The translations under genes and the position numbers were made by a program. From Flavobacteriaceae bacterium (GTDB lineage Bacteria; Bacteroidota; Bacteroidia; Flavobacteriales; Weeksellaceae), in the NCBI GenBank assembly GCA_012522185.1, contig JAAYKY010000049.1:21099-85098 (forward strand): DNA of 64,000 nucleotides. The letters are read 5' to 3'. The stretch's first letter is position 1. The number at the start of each line of letters is the position of its first letter. Positions 1 to 8,417 of the stretch are shown here, one piece after another. The notes below the pieces were generated by a model. The model ran no database searches and had not been told where the DNA came from. It saw only the letters and a program-made list of their open reading frames with translations.

Positions 1-2223
1 CAGGGTTTTGTCGATGATGATTTGAAAATCACTTGTTTCACCGACCATCAGATTTTTGAGCGTTACCATAAATTTAATCTTCGGAATTCCTTTGCCAAAA
101 AGGAAGCGATTACACTCAAGGAACTGACTTCGTTGCAGATCGGGGATTATGTGACGCACATCGATCACGGAGTCGGGAAATTTGCAGGATTGGTGAAAAT
201 TGATGTGCAGGGAAGCAAACAGGAAGCGATTAAATTGGTGTATCGCGATAATGATATTTTGTACGTGAGTATTCATTCGCTGCATAAAATCGCAAAATTT
301 ACCGGAAAGGACGGAGTCGAACCAAAAATCAATAAATTAGGTTCGCCAGCTTGGAAAAATTTAAAAAATAAGACCAAAACAAAGGTCAAAGAAGTGGCTT
401 TTGATTTGATTAAATTATATGCGAAACGTCGAGCACAAAAGGGTTTTCAGTTTTCGCCGGACAGTTATTTGCAAAACGAATTAGAAGCTTCGTTTATTTA
501 TGAAGATACGCCCGATCAGTTGAAAGCGACCAATGATGTAAAGACCGATATGGAAAGTGAGCGTTCGATGGATCGATTGGTTTGTGGGGATGTTGGATTT
601 GGGAAAACCGAAGTAGCCATTCGGGCGGCGTTCAAAGCCGCTGCCGATGGGAAACAAACCGCGGTTCTGGTTCCTACGACTATTCTGGCGTTTCAGCATT
701 TCAAAACTTTTTCGGAACGACTGAAAGATATGCCGGTCAATGTGGCTTATTTGAACCGGTTTAAATCGGCAAAACAGAAAAAAGAGATACTTGAAAAATT
801 AGCCGAAGGCAAGATTGATATCATCATCGGTACGCATCAATTGGTCAATAAAGATGTGAAATACAAAGATTTAGGATTGTTAATTGTTGATGAAGAACAT
901 AAATTCGGAGTGGGTGTGAAGGATAAATTGAAGACGCTTCGCTCCAATGTGGATACGCTGACTTTGACGGCGACGCCGATTCCGAGAACTTTGCAGTTTT
1001 CACTGATGGCGGCCCGTGATTTATCGATTATCAAAACACCGCCACCAAACCGTCAACCGATTGAAACAGAATTAATTGGATTTAACGAAGAGCAAATTCG
1101 CGATGCGGTTTTCTATGAATTACAACGTGGCGGACAGGTTTTCTTTATTCACAATCGGATTGAAACCTTAAAAGAAATCGCCGGAATGGTTCAAAGATTG
1201 GTTCCCGATGCGAAAATTGCGACTGGTCATGGACAGATGAAAGGCGATGAACTCGAAAAAGTCATTCTGGATTTTATGGAAGGAAAGTTTGATGTTTTGG
1301 TTTCTACCACGATTGTGGAAAACGGATTGGACGTTCCGAATGCGAATACCATTCTGATTGGCGATGCGCAGAATTTCGGATTGGCCGATTTGCACCAAAT
1401 GCGTGGACGTGTCGGACGAAGCAACCGAAAAGCTTTTTGCTATCTGATTTCGCCGCCTGTTTCGGCACTGACCAATGAAGCCCGAAAACGTTTGCAGGCC
1501 ATTGAGCAATTCTCCGATTTGGGTTCAGGATTTAACATAGCGATGAAGGATTTGGAGATCCGCGGCGCCGGAAATATGTTAGGCGCTGAACAGTCCGGGT
1601 TTATATCGGAAATCGGATTTGATACCTATCAGAAAATTCTGAATGAAGCGATTGAAGAATTAAAAGAAACCGACTTCAAAGATTTATTTGAAGAACAAAA
1701 TCCGGACGATAAAGTTTATGTTTCAGATATTCAGATTGATACCGATTTGCAGATTTTAATTCCGGATGATTATGTCAACAATGTAGAAGAACGTCTGTCA
1801 CTTTACAACGAATTGGCTGGAATTGAAGATGCCATTGCGCTGAATCAGTTTGAAAATAATTTGATAGACCGATTTGGGGAATATCCCAAAGAAGTTTCCA
1901 ATTTGCTGGAAAGTATGCGACTGAAATGGATGGCAAAGGAATTAGGTTTTGAACGAATTGTTTTGAAAAAAGGCGTGATGCTGGCGTATTTCATCAGCAA
2001 ACCCCAATCCGATTATTTTCAGTCTTCTAAATTCCAAAATATCATTTCTACGTTGCACCAAAATCCGAGATTGGCGACTTTTAAAGAAAAACCGGCCAAA
2101 GGAAAAGACGAAGAAAATACTTTGATGCTTCGTTTTGAGGAAGTGAAATCGGTGGAAAGGGCTATGGAAAAACTCCGTGTTTTATTGCCACAAACAAAAG
2201 AGGAAGAAATTTCCTCCAACTGA
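1..2223 (+). CDS. mfd: Transcription-repair coupling factor Mfd (3' part)
   Basis: Mfd is a DNA translocase that removes stalled RNA polymerase and recruits UvrA to start nucleotide excision repair. The frame is open from base 1, so the true start lies upstream and only about 740 of the usual 1100 or so residues are present. The window enters just before the CarD-like RNA polymerase interaction domain (GDYVTHIDHGVGKF). The superfamily 2 helicase motor follows: Walker A GDVGFGKTEV, the DEEH box, TATPIPRTL and GRVGRS. The C-terminal TRCF domain ends the protein. The UvrB-homology domains are outside the window. The TTG in frame at base 22 is internal and not a real start. Confidence 0.97.
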   Translation, partial: QGFVDDDLKITCFTDHQIFERYHKFNLRNSFAKKEAITLKELTSLQIGDYVTHIDHGVGKFAGLVKIDVQGSKQEAIKLVYRDNDILYVSIHSLHKIAKFTGKDGVEPKINKLGSPAWKNLKNKTKTKVKEVAFDLIKLYAKRRAQKGFQFSPDSYLQNELEASFIYEDTPDQLKATNDVKTDMESERSMDRLVCGDVGFGKTEVAIRAAFKAAADGKQTAVLVPTTILAFQHFKTFSERLKDMPVNVAYLNRFKSAKQKKEILEKLAEGKIDIIIGTHQLVNKDVKYKDLGLLIVDEEHKFGVGVKDKLKTLRSNVDTLTLTATPIPRTLQFSLMAARDLSIIKTPPPNRQPIETELIGFNEEQIRDAVFYELQRGGQVFFIHNRIETLKEIAGMVQRLVPDAKIATGHGQMKGDELEKVILDFMEGKFDVLVSTTIVENGLDVPNANTILIGDAQNFGLADLHQMRGRVGRSNRKAFCYLISPPVSALTNEARKRLQAIEQFSDLGSGFNIAMKDLEIRGAGNMLGAEQSGFISEIGFDTYQKILNEAIEELKETDFKDLFEEQNPDDKVYVSDIQIDTDLQILIPDDYVNNVEERLSLYNELAGIEDAIALNQFENNLIDRFGEYPKEVSNLLESMRLKWMAKELGFERIVLKKGVMLAYFISKPQSDYFQSSKFQNIISTLHQNPRLATFKEKPAKGKDEENTLMLRFEEVKSVERAMEKLRVLLPQTKEEEISSN

Positions 2224-2229
2224 AATATT

Positions 2230-2246
2230 CCCCTCCTTCGGAGGGG
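2230..2246. terminator. Hairpin between convergent mfd and TonB_C-like gene
   Basis: A perfect 7-bp stem CCCCTCC/GGAGGGG closes a TTC loop six bases after the mfd stop codon. It lies between two convergent genes, so it could end transcription from both sides. It lacks a strong U-run on either strand, so rho-independent function is uncertain. It may equally be one of the dispersed GC-rich palindromes of this genome. Confidence 0.45.
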
Positions 2247-2257
2247 TTAGGGGAGGC

Positions 2258-2635
2258 TTACTCCAACTCAAATTTCACCGGAATTCTGTACACTTCACTT
2301 TGTGCCAGCATCATTTTCCCTTCTGCATCGGCAAATTTTTCAATCGCTTTTTGTGCAGCTGCAGCCAAGTTTTCATCGGACTCGCCCAAAACACGAAGTG
2401 ATTTCAGATTTTGGTTTTCATCGGTTGCGAAACGAACGTAAACCGTTCCTTCGTTGAAGTTTTCTTTTGCTGTTTGTGGATATTCCACATAGTCTGAAAT
2501 GATGTGTGTAATCACATTGTCTTTACAAAGTTTTTGTTCAGTTTGTTCCAGTTTATTGCATTTTTCCATTTTATTTTGACCGAATGCGAAACCTGAAATA
2601 AGGATTAAAGTGAAAGCTAATATGTTAATTTTCAT
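2258..2635 (-). CDS. Secreted protein with TonB C-terminal-like domain
   Basis: A 125-residue protein with a cleavable signal peptide (hydrophobic residues 5-18, then FGQ). The rest resembles the C-terminal domain of energy-transducing TonB: the SDYVEYPQTAKEN segment, then GTVYVRFATDENQNL, and a terminal RIPVKFELE strand. It lacks the membrane anchor and proline-rich spacer of a true TonB, so it is probably a free periplasmic domain rather than an energy transducer. It is convergent with mfd. The longer paralogues at 12361-17077 share the same terminal strand pattern. The domain assignment is fairly secure; the function is not known. Confidence 0.75.
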   Translation of the reverse strand: MKINILAFTLILISGFAFGQNKMEKCNKLEQTEQKLCKDNVITHIISDYVEYPQTAKENFNEGTVYVRFATDENQNLKSLRVLGESDENLAAAAQKAIEKFADAEGKMMLAQSEVYRIPVKFELE

Positions 2636-2760
2636 CTTGTTATATTTTAATGTTAATAATTTAATTACATTTAATTAATGTAAAATTAACATTAAGTTTA
2701 CATTGAAACAAGCCGAAACTGAAAACTTAACATTGGAAATACAATTCTTAACATTGGCTC

Positions 2761-2793
2761 AGCCCTAACAGGGTTTCAAACCCTGTTAGGGCT
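2761..2793. repeat. 33-bp palindromic repeat, copy 1
   Basis: Two 16-base arms (AGCCCTAACAGGGTTT and its exact complement) flank a single C. A second copy with identical outer 15-base arms is at 8944-8976, and a relative with a different arm sequence is at 26882-26914. It sits in the gap before a rightward gene and is followed by a short T-rich run, so it could also form a terminator-like hairpin. Confidence 0.85.
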
Positions 2794-2857
2794 TTTGGGT
2801 TTTTTAGAACTGTAACAATTTCAAATTTTCACCGTCTTTTTTTGAAATCAAATCTCA

Positions 2858-3889
2858 ATGAAAAAACTTTTTTGTTTTACTTTTTTAACTTTTCTTCAAG
2901 CTTTATTTGGTCAAAATCCGATTGAGGAAATTCTTCAGGAGGAATTTGAAAAGGGACGTTTCAATGGAAGCGTTTTATGGAGTGATAATGGAGAAGTTTT
3001 TCAATTCCACAAAGGATTTTCGAACATCCAATTTGAAGTTGAAATAAATGATGAAACCCGTTTTCCAATAGCTTCGATTAGCAAACTTTTTACTTCGATT
3101 GCTATTTTACAAATGATGGAAAAAGGAAAATTAGACTTTAACCATAGCATAGATAAATACATAGCTGATCTTCCTGAAAATTCTAAAAACATTCAAATTC
3201 AGGATCTGCTAATCCATCACTCGGGTTTAGCAAACGAACCTCTCAAAGCGGTTTCAGAAAAATTTAGTCTGGATGAATACATTCAAAACTTTGTCAACAA
3301 ATCGGAAGAAGAAGTTGTCTTTAATTATAATAATGTGGATTTTGTTTTGCTTTCCAAACTGATTGAAAATTCTACGGGCAAGAAATTTTCAATGGCTTTG
3401 GAAGACATAATTTTTCGTCCATTGAATTTAAATGATACTGGTTTTGTAGATGAGTCTGAGGTCATCAAAAATCTGGCGTATGGCTATCACAACTATTCGT
3501 TTGGCGAAGGCGAAAAAGATGATTCTCTTTTTAACGATAGCAGATACATCTCAAATTATTATGGTGCCGGTGCGATTTATTCGACACTTCAGGATTTGCA
3601 TAAATTTTTATTTGCCCTAAAGAATAACGACTTGATTTCAGAAGAAACCAAATATCAATTCTTACTGAAACCCCAAACGGACGAATTTATAGATTGGCTT
3701 TCAGGAATTCCAACGATTGGATTTTATTATGACGAACCCAAATCAGTGTACCGAAGAAGTGGAAGTATTGATGGTTTTAATTCTGAAATCATTACAAATG
3801 CAGATTTCGACAAGATTTTAATCATTTTGTGCAATACGGATACAGCAGACTTAGAAAATTTAGCAAATAAAATCTACTTCAAAAAATAA
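2858..3889 (+). CDS. Beta-lactamase-family serine hydrolase, secreted
   Basis: A 343-residue member of the class C beta-lactamase / penicillin-binding protein-like family, with a signal peptide (residues 1-19, ending LFGQ). The catalytic SxxK is visible as S73-I-S-K76. The YxN motif is Y157-N-N159. A conserved HHSG lies at about residue 120. Such proteins are usually periplasmic peptidases or esterases acting on D-amino-acid peptides or esters. The substrate cannot be told from sequence. The gene stands alone: the preceding gap carries a palindromic repeat and the following gap an inverted repeat. Confidence 0.9.
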   Translation: MKKLFCFTFLTFLQALFGQNPIEEILQEEFEKGRFNGSVLWSDNGEVFQFHKGFSNIQFEVEINDETRFPIASISKLFTSIAILQMMEKGKLDFNHSIDKYIADLPENSKNIQIQDLLIHHSGLANEPLKAVSEKFSLDEYIQNFVNKSEEEVVFNYNNVDFVLLSKLIENSTGKKFSMALEDIIFRPLNLNDTGFVDESEVIKNLAYGYHNYSFGEGEKDDSLFNDSRYISNYYGAGAIYSTLQDLHKFLFALKNNDLISEETKYQFLLKPQTDEFIDWLSGIPTIGFYYDEPKSVYRRSGSIDGFNSEIITNADFDKILIILCNTDTADLENLANKIYFKK

Positions 3890-3959
3890 AAACTACCGCT
3901 AAAATCAGATCGGTAAAAGATGGGTTAAGTACAAAATACAAAGTTTGTGCATTTAATCC

Positions 3960-4018
3960 GCAAAACCATTTTTATTGGCTTTTAAACTATAAACTAATAA
4001 ATAGAAAAATGGTTTTGC
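3960..4018. repeat. 14-bp inverted repeat in the 3890-4130 gap
   Basis: GCAAAACCATTTTT at 3960-3973 is perfectly complementary to AAAAATGGTTTTGC at 4005-4018, with a 31-base loop. Similar words (TTTGTGC) flank both arms. The whole 240-base gap is non-coding. The right arm has no U-run, so it is not an obvious terminator. It may be a dispersed structured element preceding the hypothetical gene at 4131. Confidence 0.6.
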
Positions 4019-4130
4019 TTATGTTTGTGCTAAATTGAAACCTCTGTCTTTCAATTCCGTTCCTTCGCAAAGCCTTAAAAAATCACTATCAAGCCGTCCG
4101 CACGTATCGTCCTAAAAATAAGTTGATAAA

Positions 4131-5264
4131 ATGAAAAAAAAATTATTAATTATCACACTAATCCTAATAGCGTTTCAAGGATTTTCGCAAGAAGAACCTT
4201 TTTCTTTTCACTCATTAAAAGGTTCTAATTGGGGAGTATTTGATATAAAAACCGACAATCCGCTGTATAACCTGATTGGAAAAGAAGTGTTTGGAAAAGA
4301 ATCTTTTGACTTCACAAGTTCTTTAGGCATTCCAGAAACGGAATCTTTCCAAGACATCAGACATCTTCAGTATTTTGCCTCAGGTGTAGAAATCGTTTAC
4401 AAAGCAAATGATGAAAAAATAGCATCTATATTTCTTCTGGCTCCAAATTACAGTAGTTGGTATGAAGCTTTCACAGGAAAATTGCCCTATGGATTGAATT
4501 GGAATATGACCAAAAGTGAAGTGGAAAATCGGATTGGGAACGGCGAAGAGTATCATCGAATGAGCGATGTTTTTTACCAATATAAATCACTTCAAATCGA
4601 AATAACTTATTTTAAAGGCAGTGAAAATCCCTATTTGAAGTCCATTCAAATTCGGGATTTTGAAGAGAAAGATTTGTCCATAATGGATACAATTGGAGAA
4701 GACAGCATCGACATGAGAATAGATTCAGAAATGCCCAATATAGCGATTCATGATTCCTCGCAATATGCACCAGAATTTATTAAAAACTTAAAAGACCTTA
4801 CAACTTACCGATCTTTTGAGCTAATTGAAGACAAGATTATTGTCGATAATAGAGAAACAATGGAATTTCCGTACTATCCTTTCCTTGGAGACACATTGTA
4901 TTACGCAAAAGAGGATGGTGACTCATCTGTTTATTTGACAGTCATGAGAATAAATCAAACCACAATTACTTACCAACTGCAAATGCTTAAATCTGGAAAA
5001 GAATATAAGGAGGAAGATGGATGGGCGCATCTAAATCCTTATGACATAATAAATGGAGATGGGTTTTCAATAAGTGAAGATGAAGATGGCGAGATGTATT
5101 GGTCGGTTTTTTTTAGAAATCAAAAACCAGATGGTTGTTTTACAGATGTTTATGTTGGTTCGAATAGGGGGCTCGCAGCCATGGAAAACCATTGCGTTAG
5201 TGAATTTCGATATAATTCGGAGAAGAACTTCATAAATTTAGAACAAATAAATAAGGAAGAATAA
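4131..5264 (+). CDS. Secreted hypothetical protein
   Basis: A 377-residue protein with a clear signal peptide (MKKK, a hydrophobic stretch, then GFSQ at residues 17-20). I do not recognise a domain. The mature part is acidic and mixed in composition with no membrane segment and few cysteines, so it is probably periplasmic or surface-exposed. It is monocistronic. The 240-base gap upstream holds a long inverted repeat, and the gap downstream ends in the promoter of the BlaI-like gene. Confidence 0.8.
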   Translation: MKKKLLIITLILIAFQGFSQEEPFSFHSLKGSNWGVFDIKTDNPLYNLIGKEVFGKESFDFTSSLGIPETESFQDIRHLQYFASGVEIVYKANDEKIASIFLLAPNYSSWYEAFTGKLPYGLNWNMTKSEVENRIGNGEEYHRMSDVFYQYKSLQIEITYFKGSENPYLKSIQIRDFEEKDLSIMDTIGEDSIDMRIDSEMPNIAIHDSSQYAPEFIKNLKDLTTYRSFELIEDKIIVDNRETMEFPYYPFLGDTLYYAKEDGDSSVYLTVMRINQTTITYQLQMLKSGKEYKEEDGWAHLNPYDIINGDGFSISEDEDGEMYWSVFFRNQKPDGCFTDVYVGSNRGLAAMENHCVSEFRYNSEKNFINLEQINKEE

Positions 5265-5385
5265 TGTATTTTGGATTTTCCGTTAAAATAGGATAATAAA
5301 GCTAATTACAAGCGTAAAAATAGGGATTAATCGACCAACCGGAAAAGAAATTACCCTCGTAAAATCTATTTTTATTGACGAAATA

Positions 5386-5420
5386 TTTGTTCAATTAAAT
5401 TTATATTCTACATTTGTAGA
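5386..5420 (+). promoter_or_regulatory. Promoter with overlapping BlaI-type operator
   Basis: TTTG (5386-5389), exactly 19 bases, then TACATTTG (5409-5416) is a perfect Bacteroidota promoter (TTTG-N19-TAnnTTTG). The -7 box lies inside a 14-base perfect palindrome TCTACATTTGTAGA (5407-5420). Its TACA/TGTA half-sites match those bound by BlaI/MecI repressors. Binding there would block the polymerase, which implies autoregulation of the downstream repressor-sensor pair. The promoter and palindrome are seen directly; repressor binding is inferred. Confidence 0.8.
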
Positions 5421-5441
5421 GTTAACTCTAAAGAAATAGAA

Positions 5442-5813
5442 GTGAGTTTATCTAAAAAGGAAGAAGAATTGATGGAAATCATCTGGAATGAAGGGAAGCC
5501 TTTCATGAAAGACATCATTGAGGCTTATCGCGAACCCAAGCCCGCAACGACGACAGTGGCGACTTTGCTAAAGCGAATTCAGGAAAAGGGTTTTGTGGAT
5601 TATGAAATCTTTGGGAATTCCAGAAGGTATTTTCCGCTGGTTAAGAAAGAGGATTATTTTTCGCGACAGATGAAAGGATTGATCAAAAATTTCTTTGGGA
5701 ATTCGCCTTTGCAGTTCGCGTCCTTTTTTACTTCGTCGGCAGATTTGTCGGAGAAGGAGTTAGAAGATTTGAAAAAAATTGTGGACAGTGAAATCCAAAA
5801 ACGTAAAAAATAA
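5442..5813 (+). CDS. BlaI/MecI/CopY-family transcriptional repressor
   Basis: A 123-residue winged-helix repressor. The N-terminal helix-turn-helix (residues 1-70) contains the family pattern LSKKEEELMEIIWNEGKPF and TTVATLLKRIQEKGFV. The rest is a dimerisation region. BlaI-type proteins repress their own operon and are removed when the partner membrane protease senses a signal. It starts with GTG at 5442, 22 bases after the operator. Its stop overlaps the next start by one base (TAATG), so the two are coupled. In Bacteroidota such pairs are common and usually not linked to beta-lactam resistance. Confidence 0.92.
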   Translation: MSLSKKEEELMEIIWNEGKPFMKDIIEAYREPKPATTTVATLLKRIQEKGFVDYEIFGNSRRYFPLVKKEDYFSRQMKGLIKNFFGNSPLQFASFFTSSADLSEKELEDLKKIVDSEIQKRKK

Positions 5814-7738
5814 TGGAACTTATTTTTAAAATAATCTGTTGTTCGGCCGTGTTCATCGGATTTTATCATTTTGTATTGCAAAGAGAAAAAATGTTCCGGT
5901 TCAACCGTTTTTATCTTTTGGCAACCTTGGTGCTCTCCTTTAGCATTCCCTTTATGGAATTGGGAATAAGAGAATTTTACACTCCGAATTTTCAAGAATT
6001 CATTCCGCTTATTCAACAAAGCCGAATTCATGAAATTCCCGAAAACTCAAGGGTTCATCTCGCTTCGGTTCCCATAGAAAACCTAGTCGAAACGCCGAAA
6101 ACAATTCCGACTTTTAGTTGGATTGAAATTTTGGGCGCAATCGGAGTGCTCATCAGCTTGGCGTTTTTGGTTCGATTTGTTCTAAACCTTTGGAAGATCA
6201 ATCGTTTGGCGAAAGAAAATGAAAAAGTTCAAAAAGAAGGATTTACGTTGGTGAAAATCAATCGGAATGTTTCTCCATTTAGTTTTTTTCATTATTTATT
6301 TGCTTCGAAACAAGAGGTGGAAAATGAAAATTTACGTTCCGAAATTTTCTATCACGAATTGGCACATATTCGTCAAAAACACAGCTGGGATGTGGTTTTC
6401 ATAGAGTTTCTTCTGATTTTTTTCTGGTTCAATCCCTTTTTGTACATCTATCGAAAATCCATTCGAACCAATCATGAATTTCTGGCCGATGAAGAAGTCT
6501 TGAACCATGATTTTGACACGCTGGCTTATCAGCAACTTTTGCTGGAAAAAATTCCGGTGAAATCTCAAACGAGCCTGTCGAGTTCCTTTAATTATTTAGT
6601 AACCAAAAAAAGATTGATTATGATGACAAAACAAACATCCAAAATCAAAACCATCGCAATTAAATTTTTCAGCATTCCACTATTGGTAGCCGTAATGTTG
6701 GTTTTCAGCGAAAAAGTTTCCGCTCAGATTGAACCTGGAAAAGGTGTTTCCAAAGAATTGTTTCGTGAATATAAAAAACAAATTCGCAAAGCGACAGTAA
6801 AAGAGAAAGACGAAAATGGAAATAAAATCAAAAAAATCGATACTTCGAAATTGGATAAAGAACTCATGAGCGAGGTCTATGCGCAGATGTCGCCCGAACA
6901 AAAAATGAAAGTTCAGCCCATTCCAACTAAAAAGCAAATTGCTTTTGAATTTAACGGAGAAGATTTTCAAATGAATTTTGATGATTTTAAATTAGACGAA
7001 ATCGTAAAAATGGGATTGAATACCGCCGATTTGGGTTTGAAGATCAGTGAAGGTTTTGGGAATATAAATATCGATACAGAATACTTTAATTCCCCGGAAT
7101 GGAAAGCTCAAATTGAAAAAATAGAAAAAAACGCCGCTGATATGGATGCGTATTACAATTCGCCGGAATGGAAAAAGTACATTGAGGAAATTGAAAAAAA
7201 TGCCAAAAGAGTAGCGGAATATTACAATTCGCCAGAGTGGAAGAAATACATCGAAGGAATAGAAGCAAATGCAAAAAGAATAGAAGATTATTACAATTCC
7301 CCAGAATGGAAAGCTCAGGTTGAAAAAATAGAAAAAAGCGCAGCGGAACTTGAAGAATATTTTAACTCGCCTGAGTGGAAAAACAAACAAGAAGAAATTA
7401 AGAAAACCGTTGAGAAATTCAACAATCCACAAGCCATAAATTTAAGAAATGAGGCATTTGAGTTTCGAAACAAAGCACTGGAATGGAGAGATGAAGCCTT
7501 TCAATTTAGAAACAAGGCCATGGAGATCAGAAACAAAGCGACGAAAATTCGAAGTGAAGCTTCGAAGTTACCTTTTGACTCAAAAGAACGTAGGTTGTTG
7601 ATGGGTCAATACGACGAGGAAATGCGAAAATACAATGTCGAAATGGAAAAGTACAATCGGGAAATGGGTAAATACAATGCCGAAATGGCTCGGTACAATG
7701 AAAAAATGAATTTGTATCAAGCTTCGCTCAATAGCTAA
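5813..7738 (+). CDS. BlaR1-like M56 metallopeptidase sensor with NSPEWK repeats
   Basis: A 641-residue membrane protein. Transmembrane segments lie near residues 5-22, 35-52 and 103-125. The M56 zinc protease motif HELAH is at 181-185, followed by a NHEFLADEEV segment at 220-229. A further membrane segment lies at about 282-305. The C-terminal half is probably periplasmic and is not a penicillin-binding domain. It holds five copies of a 23-residue repeat beginning YYNSPEWK (from residue 424) and then a highly charged coiled-coil-like region rich in FRNKA and KYNxEM units. It is translationally coupled to the BlaI-like repressor. The signal it senses is unknown; the repeat region is the likely sensor. 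Confidence 0.9.
   Translation: MELIFKIICCSAVFIGFYHFVLQREKMFRFNRFYLLATLVLSFSIPFMELGIREFYTPNFQEFIPLIQQSRIHEIPENSRVHLASVPIENLVETPKTIPTFSWIEILGAIGVLISLAFLVRFVLNLWKINRLAKENEKVQKEGFTLVKINRNVSPFSFFHYLFASKQEVENENLRSEIFYHELAHIRQKHSWDVVFIEFLLIFFWFNPFLYIYRKSIRTNHEFLADEEVLNHDFDTLAYQQLLLEKIPVKSQTSLSSSFNYLVTKKRLIMMTKQTSKIKTIAIKFFSIPLLVAVMLVFSEKVSAQIEPGKGVSKELFREYKKQIRKATVKEKDENGNKIKKIDTSKLDKELMSEVYAQMSPEQKMKVQPIPTKKQIAFEFNGEDFQMNFDDFKLDEIVKMGLNTADLGLKISEGFGNINIDTEYFNSPEWKAQIEKIEKNAADMDAYYNSPEWKKYIEEIEKNAKRVAEYYNSPEWKKYIEGIEANAKRIEDYYNSPEWKAQVEKIEKSAAELEEYFNSPEWKNKQEEIKKTVEKFNNPQAINLRNEAFEFRNKALEWRDEAFQFRNKAMEIRNKATKIRSEASKLPFDSKERRLLMGQYDEEMRKYNVEMEKYNREMGKYNAEMARYNEKMNLYQASLNS
7082..7420 (+). repeat. Five 69-bp coding repeats (YYNSPEWK units)
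   Basis: Within the BlaR1-like gene, four complete and one partial in-frame 69-base units encode 23-residue repeats of the form Y[FY]NSPEWK, two variable residues, then [IV]ExIEKxA. The codons differ between copies (SPEWK is written several ways), so the repeat is old or held by selection on the protein rather than a recent DNA expansion. Confidence 0.9.
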
Positions 7739-7758
7739 ATCACATTATCATTAAGAAA

Positions 7759-7796
7759 AAATGTCATTCTGAACTTTCCGAATGACATTTTATTTT
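7759..7796. terminator. Bidirectional terminator
   Basis: The arms AAATGTCATTC (7759-7769) and GAATGACATTT (7780-7790) form an 11-bp perfect stem with a 10-base loop, followed by TATTTT. It lies between the convergent BlaR1-like and DUF4136 genes. The arm contains the word TGTCATTC, also part of a dispersed repeat at 29478-29517. Confidence 0.75.
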
Positions 7797-7829
7797 ACTC
7801 AATCACTCATCCACTGAATCACTCGTCCA

Positions 7830-8348
7830 CTATTTGACCGGCGGATATTTCTTAAAAAGTTTCTGAACGCCTTTCAGAACGTTGGCATCAACGGTCGAAG
7901 GGCTTGCATTGGCCGGCATTTGGATGTCCAATCGACCGTCCCAAACCAATTGATTTTCTGCATTAAAAATAGAAACCAAATATTGCTGATTGAGTTTTTC
8001 GGAATTAATCGGAATGCTCATCCCAACTGAAGTTCCGAAACCATAGCTCCCGCCGCCCACACCAATTCCGACATTGGAATCGCGGGTTTCGGAAATGTAT
8101 TCTTCGGGTACGATTTTAATTTTTACTGCCGAATTTTCGTTAAAAGTCATTCCTTTTAAACTCAATTCCTGATTAATGGCATTCTGAATGCGGTTGATAT
8201 CCAGTTCGCTCATTGAATTTTCCACCAATTCATATCGGAAATCTTTCAACTGCGAGAAATCCTGATTGCGGTCGTAATCCACGGCGACCGTTTGGGTGCT
8301 GCAGGAAAAAATCAAAAACCCGATAAAAACGAAAGCTAAATTTTTCAT
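7830..8348 (-). CDS. DUF4136 lipoprotein
   Basis: A 172-residue protein with a lipoprotein signal (hydrophobic h-region, then FSCSTQ, so Cys16 is the likely lipidated residue). The mature part fits the DUF4136 pattern: VDYDRNQDFSQLKDFRY at the start, a glycine-rich VGIGVGGGSYGFGTSVG stretch, and a LVWDGRLD segment near the end. DUF4136 proteins are envelope lipoproteins of unknown function. It is convergent with the BlaR1-like gene and reads in the same direction as the NUDIX gene upstream of it. Confidence 0.85.
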   Translation of the reverse strand: MKNLAFVFIGFLIFSCSTQTVAVDYDRNQDFSQLKDFRYELVENSMSELDINRIQNAINQELSLKGMTFNENSAVKIKIVPEEYISETRDSNVGIGVGGGSYGFGTSVGMSIPINSEKLNQQYLVSIFNAENQLVWDGRLDIQMPANASPSTVDANVLKGVQKLFKKYPPVK

Positions 8349-8417
8349 GATTTGAAGTTAACAAAAATTATTCCTTTATAACGAGAATCGAAACTCGAAC
8401 TTCGAACTTCGAGAAAC

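Noticed and set aside
3890..4130. Possible integron attC site (GTTAAGT at 3924-3930 fits the GTTRRRY core)
   Set aside because: No matching inverse core RYYYAAC and no integrase or cassette array nearby; a 7-base degenerate match is expected by chance.
7082..7420. CRISPR-like array (regular 69-bp units)
   Set aside because: The units are in-frame coding repeats with diverged codons and no spacers.
5442..7738. Beta-lactam resistance locus
   Set aside because: The BlaR1-like protein lacks the penicillin-binding sensor domain and no beta-lactamase is under the operator; the serine hydrolase at 2858 is a distant family member without linkage.
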